The notes below the pieces were generated by a model. The model did not search any database and was not told the DNA's origin. It was given only the letters and a program-made list of their open reading frames with translations. Of a DNA stretch of 5,641 nt, positions 1 to 5,296 are shown piece after piece. Source of the DNA: Spirochaetales bacterium. GTDB lineage: Bacteria; Spirochaetota; Spirochaetia; Sphaerochaetales; Sphaerochaetaceae. A program made the translations under genes and the position numbers. The DNA is taken from contig JAAYQY010000135.1 in NCBI GenBank assembly GCA_012519125.1, positions 1 to 5,641 of the forward strand. The letters run 5' to 3'. The first letter of the stretch is position 1. Every line of letters begins with the position of its first letter.

Positions 1-1
1 C

Positions 2-481
2 AGTTACCTTGTTGAAGTGAAGGGTCTTGAACCAGCACAAGCAGCGTTCTACGGTTCGCTCTTCTTCTTGGGTATTACCTCTGGGAGAATGGCAAGTGGC
101 TTTTTCTCCTATCGCCTTTCCAACACCACCCTCATCTTCAGTGGGTTTGCCCTGATCTTGGTCAGCATTGGGCTTCTCCACTACTCAAGCCTCGCTGTTT
201 CAGGGCTCTCCTTGCTTCTGATGGGAATTGGGTGTGCACCCATTTTCCCAGCTATGATTCATGAAACCCCGAACCACTTTGGGCGGGAGAATAGTCAGAA
301 AATCATCGGGCTTCAGATGGCATCTGCCTATACAGGCAGTACCCTCTCACCCCCCTTGTTCGGTTTTCTGGGGAACTGGATCGGCTTGGCTTGGATGCCG
401 CTGATGCAGCTTGCGCTCCTCATCTTGCTGGCAAGCTGTGAGGCTCTGCTCTTCGGTTTGGGGAGAAGGAGTAGCCGCTGA
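2..481 (+). CDS. Major facilitator superfamily transporter, C-terminal part (5' end outside window)
   Basis: This is the C-terminal 159 residues of a polytopic inner-membrane transporter; the reading frame is open to the left edge, so the true start lies outside the window. A GTG at 17 is in frame but is very unlikely to be the start, because coding sequence continues upstream of it. Visible are about five hydrophobic segments, a Gly-Arg-Met-x-Ser-Gly loop motif (the conserved GR turn between two helices of the C-terminal bundle), and a segment reading GIGCAPIFPAMI followed by a Pro/His/Phe-Gly loop and a Gly-Ser...Pro-Pro-Leu-Phe-Gly helix. This arrangement recalls the FucP-like sugar/proton symporter branch of the MFS, but the substrate cannot be read from this fragment. 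The protein ends shortly after its last helix with a basic tail (GRRSSR), a normal MFS ending. It is transcribed towards the DUF454 pair, and its last 135 bp are antisense to the second DUF454 gene. No + strand terminator is visible after the stop. Confidence 0.85.
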   Translation, partial: SYLVEVKGLEPAQAAFYGSLFFLGITSGRMASGFFSYRLSNTTLIFSGFALILVSIGLLHYSSLAVSGLSLLLMGIGCAPIFPAMIHETPNHFGRENSQKIIGLQMASAYTGSTLSPPLFGFLGNWIGLAWMPLMQLALLILLASCEALLFGLGRRSSR

Positions 482-850
482 GGCTGTCTTGAGCAGGAGG
501 ATGTGCGTGCTCACGCTGATGCCGACAACCAGCAAAATGATGCAAACCATCGGGGTGCGGACGATCAAAGCTGAGATGATCAGGCTCGCCCAGAGCCAGG
601 CAAGCCCCCGCTTCTTGGTTGCAAGCGGAACACCGGTTTTCATACGATAGTGACGGATGTATGGCCCGAATGTGCTGTTGCGTTCCAGAGCTTTTGCCAA
701 GGCAGGATTTGATGCCGAAAAGAGGATTGCAGCGAGCAGGACAAACGGGGTGGTAGGTAAAATCGGCAGGAGTATGCCGATGAAACCCAATGCAAGGCAG
801 AGAAATCCCAAGCCGATGTACACTGAACGTCGTATCTTGCCTTGTGCCAT
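347..850 (-). CDS. DUF454 (YbaN-type) inner-membrane protein with extended C-terminal tail
   Basis: This is a small integral membrane protein of the DUF454/YbaN family, whose function is unknown. The 167-residue product has a hydrophobic hairpin at about residues 9-45 containing the family signature LPTTPFVLLA (31-40), a conserved Glu-Arg-Asn-x-x-Phe-Gly-Pro-Tyr-x-x-His-Tyr block (56-68), a basic stretch, and two further membrane segments at about 83-120. I chose the ATG at 850 because an AGGGAG Shine-Dalgarno sits 7 nt upstream; the in-frame start 30 bp further up lacks this. The gene follows its paralog by 42 bp and is probably co-transcribed with it. The family core ends at about residue 123. 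The remaining 44 residues (124-167) are hydrophilic, rich in Gln/Glu/Pro, have no counterpart in the paralog, and lie entirely antisense to the transporter gene. This suggests run-on after loss of an original stop. The family call is firm; the reality of the tail is less certain. Confidence 0.85.
   Translation of the reverse strand: MAQGKIRRSVYIGLGFLCLALGFIGILLPILPTTPFVLLAAILFSASNPALAKALERNSTFGPYIRHYRMKTGVPLATKKRGLAWLWASLIISALIVRTPMVCIILLVVGISVSTHILLLKTASAATPSPQTEEQSLTACQQDEERKLHQRHPSQADPVPQKTEQGG
730..754 (-). repeat. Direct repeat copy 1 within paralogous DUF454 genes
   Basis: These 25 bases match 1171-1195 at 24 positions, with a 20-base perfect core at 735-754. They encode the TTPFVLLA signature (residues 33-40) in the distal DUF454 protein. 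The near-identity, including synonymous sites, points to a tandem duplication or local gene conversion rather than a functional DNA element. Confidence 0.8.
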
Positions 851-857
851 GCATGTG

Positions 858-863
858 CTCCCT
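858..863 (-). promoter_or_regulatory. Ribosome binding site for the distal DUF454 gene
   Basis: The sequence AGGGAG on the - strand lies 7 nt before the ATG at 850. It decides this start over the longer in-frame alternative at 880. Confidence 0.75.
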
Positions 864-892
864 TTCACCCAGTAGAGCATGTCCTCATCGCT

Positions 893-1291
893 CTAGCAAG
901 CATTTTTGGTCTGTTCCAGCTGCTTGGGCTTGATGGTGACGATATGTACAGTCACCAGGCTTCCGATTACGCAGAGCATGAGGATCAGCTTCACCTCAGC
1001 AACCAGGAAGAAGGTGACCACCAGGCCAATCCACAGCATGACCAAGACCCTGATCTTCACTGCCTTGGGTATGCCGGACCCATCCTTCCAATGGCGCAAG
1101 TAGGGCCCGAAGGTCTTGTTTCTCTCCAGCCATGTCCCTAGCTTTTTGCTGGAGAATGAGAAGAGAAAGCCAGCAAGCAGGACAAACGGGGTGGTGGGAA
1201 GTACGGGAAGCACGATGCCGATGGCTCCTATTGCCGTGAAGAGTAGGCCGAAAATCATCAAGAGGATGCGTAGTGGTTTGTTCTTTACCAA
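893..1291 (-). CDS. DUF454 (YbaN-type) inner-membrane protein
   Basis: This 132-residue protein is a paralog of the neighbouring downstream gene and has the length usual for DUF454. It has a hydrophobic N-terminal hairpin (about 8-45) with the signature LPTTPFVLLA (31-40), then the Leu-Glu-Arg-Asn-x-Thr-Phe-Gly-Pro-Tyr-Leu-Arg-His-Trp block (55-68), a Lys/Arg-rich cytoplasmic-type stretch, and two membrane helices at about 83-98 and 100-120. It ends in a short polar tail. The start codon is TTG, supported by an AGGGAG Shine-Dalgarno 8 nt upstream and by alignment with residue 1 of the paralog. It is the first gene of a two-gene unit and has its own candidate promoter upstream, separated from the dinB operon by an intrinsic terminator. 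The molecular function of DUF454 is not known; the membrane location is inferred from hydrophobicity. Confidence 0.88.
   Translation of the reverse strand: MVKNKPLRILLMIFGLLFTAIGAIGIVLPVLPTTPFVLLAGFLFSFSSKKLGTWLERNKTFGPYLRHWKDGSGIPKAVKIRVLVMLWIGLVVTFFLVAEVKLILMLCVIGSLVTVHIVTIKPKQLEQTKNAC
1171..1195 (-). repeat. Direct repeat copy 2 within paralogous DUF454 genes
   Basis: This is the partner of 730-754, with its perfect 20-base core at 1176-1195. It encodes the same TTPFVLLA residues in the proximal DUF454 protein. Confidence 0.8.
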
Positions 1292-1299
1292 CTGAGATA

Positions 1300-1305
1300 C
1301 TCCCT
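1300..1305 (-). promoter_or_regulatory. Ribosome binding site supporting a TTG start
   Basis: The sequence AGGGAG on the - strand lies 8 nt before the TTG at 1291. It is the same hexamer that precedes the paralogous gene, and it supports the non-ATG start. Confidence 0.7.
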
Positions 1306-1335
1306 ATATGGAATTTTGGTATGATGGATGCTTCC

Positions 1336-1364
1336 ATAGTAAGCAAACTTTAAAAGATAGTAAA
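1336..1364 (-). promoter_or_regulatory. Candidate sigma-70-type promoter for the DUF454 pair
   Basis: On the - strand, TTTACT (1364-1359) is followed after 17 bp by TACTAT (1341-1336). Each hexamer matches the consensus at four of six positions, in the most AT-rich stretch of this intergenic region. The promoter would start transcription about 35 nt ahead of the TTG start at 1291. It sits downstream of the dinB terminator, which fits a separate transcription unit. This is a pattern match only. Confidence 0.35.
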
Positions 1365-1388
1365 GTACTAGGAGATTCTGTGTGCGAG

Positions 1389-1419
1389 AAAAACATACCC
1401 TTGCATTGGCAAGGATATG
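1389..1419 (-). terminator. Intrinsic terminator of the murE-ddl-dinB operon
   Basis: On the - strand, CATATCCTTGC (1419-1409) pairs with GCAAGGGTATG (1404-1394) across a CAAT tetraloop. This gives an 11-bp stem with a single T-G wobble, followed immediately by five T residues (1393-1389). It begins 18 bp after the dinB stop codon, as expected for a rho-independent terminator. On the + strand no T-run follows the stem, so it works in one direction only. Confidence 0.85.
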
Positions 1420-1437
1420 GTGCCTCTTGAGGACGCT

Positions 1438-2604
1438 TTACTCCTCCTTGGAGGGTAGGTTGGCTGCTTTGATTACTTGTTTTCCCTGTTTATGCAGGGA
1501 GAGCACCACTTCCTCAAGCTTGCGTTTTTTCTGGTACGGGTCCTCAAAGAGCTCTTCCTGCAGTGGGCGTGTTCCACTGTACAGCCCTTGGAGTGCGAGG
1601 CCGATGAGTCGTACCGGCTTGCCTTCGCTCCACTTCTGGGCCAGCAGGTGCTTGGCTATCTGATAGATTTGCTCAGCGCTGTAGAGCGTGGCTTGGGGGG
1701 TTGTCTGGACTGTGAACGTGGTGAAGTCCGGCAATCGGAGCTTCAGGGAGACGGTTCTGGCTATCTGCTGCTCATCAAGGGATCGAAACATCACCTCATG
1801 GCTCATGGAGAGCAAGACTTCAAGCAGCGTCTCCTCATCGCGGATATCGTCTGCAAAGGTTGTCTCGGTCGAGATGGAGTGGCTCTTCGCTTCGCTTGAG
1901 AAGATCCCTGGATCGATACCCCTGCATGCTTGGTACAGATAGTGGCCCATGCTTGAACCGAAAAGGGTTTGCAGGGTGGACTCCTGATAGCTGCGAAGTT
2001 CTGCTGTGGTGGAGATGTGGTGTCTGGCAAGCAGTTGCTGGGTGACCTTTCCCACCCCCCAAAGCTTCTTCAATCCGATCGCATCGATGAATGCAATCTC
2101 CTTTCCCACCGAAACCCTGCAAAGCCCATCCGGCTTGTCGTAGTCACTGGCCATCTTGGCGATGAACCTGCTGGGCCCGATGCCCACCGAGATGGTGAGC
2201 CCGGTCTCATCGTGGACGGCTTGCTTGAGCAGCTTTGCAGCCTCGCGGGGAATACCGAAGAGGCGTTGGGTTCCCGTCATGTCCAGAAACGCCTCATCGA
2301 TGGATATCTGCTGGACAGAGCTGCTGAAGCGCTTGAGGATTTCCATGACCATGCAGCTCATTTGATGATAGCGCTCCATGCGGGGTCTGACCACAAGTGC
2401 ATGGGGGCAGAGGCGGAGGGCTTGGGCCATGGGCATGGCGGAATGGATGCCGAACTTGCGGGCTTCGTAGCTGGCGGTGGCTACCACCGAACGCTTTCCC
2501 AATCCTCCAATCAAGAGACACGCCTCACGATATTCAGGATGATCCAAAACCTCGATTGCAGCATAGAACGCATCCATATCGACATGAAAGAAGACCTGTT
2601 CCAT
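1438..2604 (-). CDS. dinB: DNA polymerase IV (Y-family translesion polymerase)
   Basis: This Y-family polymerase bypasses damaged template bases with low fidelity. Numbering from a GTG at 2610 (390 residues), the catalytic acidic residues are D11 and D13 in HVDMDAFYA and D105/E106 in SIDEAFLD. Tyr16 occupies the steric-gate position that excludes ribonucleotides (Phe13 in E. coli). The finger motif SYEARKFG is at 47-54, a helix-hairpin-helix-like thumb segment at 178-194, and the little-finger domain at about 245-345. QEELF (351-355) fits the QxxLF sliding-clamp-binding motif and is followed by a basic 35-residue tail. Length is normal for the family. I prefer the ATG at 2604, with AGG 5 nt upstream, over the GTG at 2610, which directly abuts the ddl stop and has no ribosome binding site; the difference is two residues. 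It is the last gene of the operon, followed by a strong terminator. No LexA-type box was seen close upstream. Confidence 0.97.
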   Translation of the reverse strand: MEQVFFHVDMDAFYAAIEVLDHPEYREACLLIGGLGKRSVVATASYEARKFGIHSAMPMAQALRLCPHALVVRPRMERYHQMSCMVMEILKRFSSSVQQISIDEAFLDMTGTQRLFGIPREAAKLLKQAVHDETGLTISVGIGPSRFIAKMASDYDKPDGLCRVSVGKEIAFIDAIGLKKLWGVGKVTQQLLARHHISTTAELRSYQESTLQTLFGSSMGHYLYQACRGIDPGIFSSEAKSHSISTETTFADDIRDEETLLEVLLSMSHEVMFRSLDEQQIARTVSLKLRLPDFTTFTVQTTPQATLYSAEQIYQIAKHLLAQKWSEGKPVRLIGLALQGLYSGTRPLQEELFEDPYQKKRKLEEVVLSLHKQGKQVIKAANLPSKEE

Positions 2605-2610
2605 ACGCAC

Positions 2611-3699
2611 CTAACACGTGGGAGGGCGGTAGATGCGCCCTCGTTCCTGTCCCGCCCGGTTGAGGGCATCGAAGAGCAGGTGGTCGAGCACCTCAGAAAG
2701 GCTGTAGCCGATGCTTGCCATCAGTTTTGGATAGTGGCTGGTCTGTGTCATGCCCGGGCTGGTGTTGATCTCATTGAGAAAGATTCCCTCTTTTGCAAGG
2801 AAGAAATCAATGCGGGCATATCCGTCCGCCTTGATCGCAGAAAAAGCCTGTCTGGCATAGCGTCTGATTGCTTTTGCTGATTCTTCATCCACCGTTGATG
2901 GCAACTGGAGGTATGCAGTGTTGCTGGTTCCATACTTATGCTCGTAACTCAAGAACCCTTGTTCCTGCTTGGCGGGGTCTATCACTGCTGCAGGTCCTGC
3001 GATGACCAGCTTTCCATCTTTGGTGCGAAGGGCTGCACACTCAACCTCCTGCACCTCCTCGATCAGGGTCTGGATCAGTACACGCTCACTGAAGAGGGCT
3101 GCGTAGCGAAGCGCTTCCACCAAGGTTTCCTGCTGGGCATGCTTGAGAACCCTCACCCCCACCGAAGAGCCCGCATTTTCCGGTTTCACGAACAGATGGG
3201 GACCCAACTGTTTTGTTATAGAGGCAAATTGGTCCATGACGTAGGCTTGCAGGTCGAGCAGGTGAAATCGGTCAAGCACCACCGTAGCAACGGTGGGGAT
3301 GCCATGGCTGTTGAAGAGGCGGGCGGCAAGGTCCTTGTGCATCCCGATGGCACTGGAGACGGTGTCACAGCCGGCGAGCGGAATACCTGCCAGCATGCAG
3401 AGTCCCTGCAGGTTCCCATCTTCGCCACCATAGCCGTGTGTGGTGGCAAAAGCAGCATCCACTGCAAGGTTCGACTCTCCAAGAAAGATGCCCTCACCGG
3501 GTTTGATGGAAAGCGGAGTGGTTCTCTCCATCTCCTTTGCTGGGCTCTTTGTCTGCTTATACCATTTCCCCTCCAAGGTGATGGCGATGGGAATCACCTC
3601 ATGGTTGGCTTCCAGCAGGGCCTGATGGACGGCGATGGCACTGGAAACGGAGACATCATGCTCAGCTGAACGCCCACCATACAACAGTGCTACTCGCAT
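2611..3699 (-). CDS. ddl: D-alanine--D-alanine ligase
   Basis: This cytoplasmic ATP-grasp ligase joins two D-alanines to give the dipeptide added by MurF to the peptidoglycan precursor. The 362 residues match the longer Ddl class. Visible are the N-terminal GGRSAEHDVS motif (8-17, Glu13 for the first D-Ala), HGYGGEDGNLQG (88-99), GCDTVSSAIGMHK (110-122), the ATP-grasp lysine in FVKPENAGSSVG (170-181), the omega-loop Lys255-Tyr256 in SYEHKY, and the metal-binding set Asp298, Glu310 and Asn312 in RIDFF and LNEINTSPGMT. The Lys-Tyr pair in the omega loop is typical of true D-Ala-D-Ala ligases; the VanA-type D-Ala-D-Lac enzymes have a histidine instead, so glycopeptide resistance is not indicated. 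His121 replaces the Asp usual in the Met-Asp-Lys motif. The ATG start overlaps the murE stop by 10 bp, with AGGAG 11 nt upstream inside murE. The TAG stop directly touches the dinB start region. Confidence 0.96.
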   Translation of the reverse strand: MRVALLYGGRSAEHDVSVSSAIAVHQALLEANHEVIPIAITLEGKWYKQTKSPAKEMERTTPLSIKPGEGIFLGESNLAVDAAFATTHGYGGEDGNLQGLCMLAGIPLAGCDTVSSAIGMHKDLAARLFNSHGIPTVATVVLDRFHLLDLQAYVMDQFASITKQLGPHLFVKPENAGSSVGVRVLKHAQQETLVEALRYAALFSERVLIQTLIEEVQEVECAALRTKDGKLVIAGPAAVIDPAKQEQGFLSYEHKYGTSNTAYLQLPSTVDEESAKAIRRYARQAFSAIKADGYARIDFFLAKEGIFLNEINTSPGMTQTSHYPKLMASIGYSLSEVLDHLLFDALNRAGQERGRIYRPPTC

Positions 3700-5177
3700 C
3701 CTCTTCTCTGCTCCTCTTTAAGCAACACCGTCTGGACTTCTGCGATTTCATCCCAGGCAATCTTGCCATCAGAACGCTCGATGCTCTTCTCATGGCCTTT
3801 GCCAAGAAAGAGCAAGGTATCGCCATTTTGGGCGATGGAAACAGCTTTATGAATGGCCATGCGTCTGTCTTCAATCTCCCAGATGGTGCACAGGGGATTG
3901 TGCATCAGGTACCTCAGGTCGGAGAAAATGGCTTGATTGCCCTCCTTGCGGGGATCTTCCTCGGTAAGGATGATCACCGAACTGTACTTGTTGGCAATCT
4001 TTCCCATAGCCGGGCGCTTGGTGCTGTCGCGTTCTCCAGCACAACCGAACACCGCAATGATATCGCCCCCCTCGCTGGTTCTCTTGGCAAAGGAGAAGAC
4101 TCCCTCATAGGCATCGGCTGTATGGGCAAAGTCAATGATCACCCTGATTCCAAGCTTATTCTCGATGAGGTGCATTCTTCCCTTCACCGGCTGGAGGTGC
4201 GCTATCAGATGCAAGAGACTCTTTGGCTCCTTGTTGAGCAGGTGGCTGGCGGTGAAAGCAGCGAGCAGGGCATTGGTGGCAAGACTGGGCAGAAGCAGGG
4301 GAGTAAGCAGGTGCTGGCCGTAGATTTCTACGACCACCCCTTGGTACCCCATGAACTCGATGCGCATGGGAATGTCCTTTCCCAGAACCATGGCCGAACA
4401 TGAGTCGCTCAGTGCATCGATGAAGATCTGATACCGGTTGTTGTCCGTACTGGTCACCAAAAGCCCTCCTTCCTTGAGGGCTTTGACCAGATTGACCTTT
4501 GCTTGGGCGTACTCCTCAAGGCTGTGGTGGAACTCAAGGTGCTCACTGGTGACCTTGGTGATGATGGCCGCAGAAAAGGAGATTCCCGCAAGCCGGTCAT
4601 ACTGTTTGCTCAGAGCATGGCTGGTGCACTCAAGCACTACGTGGGAGACCTTGTTTTCAACACAGCGTGCCAAAAAGGCCTGCAACTGGTCGGGTTCAGG
4701 GGTGCTTTGGCGGTAGGGCGAGTCGATTTTGCCCGAGCCGTCATCCATGCTGACGGTGGTCAGCACCCCCGCTTTGACGTCATTGGCCTTGAGCATCTGA
4801 TACAGGTAGTCGCAGGTGGTGCTCTTGCCGTCGGTTCCGCTTACCCCGATGACCGAAAGCTTGTCCTGTGGATTGTCATGCAACTCGGCGCACATGAGGG
4901 CGAAAATCCTATGACCTTGTGACACTGTGTAACAGTACAAACCCCTGTTCTCAAGATCACGTGGGATGCTCTGTTCGCTGATGATGCACACCGCCCCTCG
5001 TTCCACCGCTTCTTTTGCGTACAGCAACCCATCGGTATGGAGACCACTGAAGGCGAAGAAGACTGAATTGGGTGTACAATCTCTGGAGTGCTGGCAGATG
5101 GACTGAATCATGAGGTCTTGGGGAACACGCGTATCGGTGATGCCCACAGCCTCCAATAAGGAGCGTAACGTTTTCAT
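3690..5177 (-). CDS. murE: UDP-MurNAc-tripeptide synthetase (MurE-type Mur ligase)
   Basis: This cytoplasmic ATP-dependent ligase adds the third residue of the stem peptide to UDP-MurNAc-L-Ala-D-Glu. The 495 residues fit MurE, with an N-terminal UDP-MurNAc-binding domain (about 20-95), a central ATPase domain with P-loop GVSGTDGKSTT (111-121) and ECTSHAL (183-189), the probable carbamylated lysine Lys227 in EYAQAK, and a C-terminal domain with DFAHTADAYEG (349-359), FGCAGERDSTKRP (377-389) and GKGHE (459-463). Two deviations stand out: the P-loop has Asp where Asn is usual (GTNGKT), and the selectivity motif reads Glu-Asp-Pro-Arg (407-410) instead of the Asp-Asn-Pro-Arg of diaminopimelate enzymes. 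The third residue may therefore be ornithine, known from treponemes and borreliae, or lysine; this is inference. I chose the ATG at 5177 because MKTLRSLLEA is a typical MurE beginning; a TTG at 5261 would add 28 unrelated residues. The ribosome binding site is weak (AGGG only 2 nt upstream). It is the first gene of the operon with ddl and dinB. Confidence 0.95.
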   Translation of the reverse strand: MKTLRSLLEAVGITDTRVPQDLMIQSICQHSRDCTPNSVFFAFSGLHTDGLLYAKEAVERGAVCIISEQSIPRDLENRGLYCYTVSQGHRIFALMCAELHDNPQDKLSVIGVSGTDGKSTTCDYLYQMLKANDVKAGVLTTVSMDDGSGKIDSPYRQSTPEPDQLQAFLARCVENKVSHVVLECTSHALSKQYDRLAGISFSAAIITKVTSEHLEFHHSLEEYAQAKVNLVKALKEGGLLVTSTDNNRYQIFIDALSDSCSAMVLGKDIPMRIEFMGYQGVVVEIYGQHLLTPLLLPSLATNALLAAFTASHLLNKEPKSLLHLIAHLQPVKGRMHLIENKLGIRVIIDFAHTADAYEGVFSFAKRTSEGGDIIAVFGCAGERDSTKRPAMGKIANKYSSVIILTEEDPRKEGNQAIFSDLRYLMHNPLCTIWEIEDRRMAIHKAVSIAQNGDTLLFLGKGHEKSIERSDGKIAWDEIAEVQTVLLKEEQRRGCE

Positions 5178-5296
5178 GACCCTATGGTACCAGCACAAGT
5201 GGTGTGAGAACAATAGGAAGGTTTGCCCAGTTGCACCAAGTACTGGTATCTTCAACTGCAATTATTTGCTATGCTGGATGGGAGGGAGAAGCGCGG
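5178..5296 (-). promoter_or_regulatory. Divergent intergenic region with candidate promoters for murE and the + strand gene
   Basis: These 119 bp separate the murE start from the start of the divergent exported-protein gene and must carry both promoters unless transcription enters from outside. For murE the best - strand candidate is TTGGTG (5239-5234), an 18-bp gap, and TATTGT (5215-5210). On the + strand, TTGCCC (5223-5228), an 18-bp gap and TATCTT (5247-5252) is one option, and an extended -10 TGCTATGCT (5267-5275) is another. All are weak matches, and no clear operator palindrome was seen. Confidence 0.3.
5281..5288 (+). promoter_or_regulatory. Ribosome binding site of the exported-protein gene
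   Basis: GGAGGGAG ends 8 nt before the ATG at 5297. This strong Shine-Dalgarno supports that ATG over the in-frame Met codon four codons later. Confidence 0.75.

Noticed and set aside
1423..1432. Short inverted repeat CCTC-TT-GAGG after dinB
   Set aside because: A 4-bp stem with a 2-base loop is too small to matter; the terminator at 1389-1419 is the convincing structure.
1382..1663. + strand frame of 93 codons with a GTG start preceded by AGGAG
   Set aside because: Most of it lies antisense within dinB, its composition looks like a shadow of the polymerase codons, and no family features are visible. The AGGAG is probably chance in the intergenic region.
1969..2880. 303-codon + strand open frame
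   Set aside because: It is antisense to the dinB-ddl junction, where both - strand genes carry complete catalytic motifs. Its product is His/Gly/Leu-rich with no domain character. It is a long shadow frame from third-position GC bias.
2938..3669. 243-codon + strand open frame
   Set aside because: It is antisense to ddl and has no recognisable motifs or ribosome binding site.
2611..3699. Possible Van-type D-Ala-D-Lac ligase
   Set aside because: The omega loop has Lys-Tyr as in D-Ala-D-Ala ligases rather than the Van histidine, there is no vanH/vanX-like neighbour, and the gene is embedded with murE.
3687..4403. 238-codon + strand open frame
   Set aside because: It is antisense to murE and covers the conserved C-terminal ligase motifs on the other strand.
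5178..5261. Longer murE beginning at a TTG codon (5261)
   Set aside because: The added 28 residues resemble no MurE N-terminus, would absorb most of the divergent promoter region, and start at a TTG without a clear ribosome binding site.
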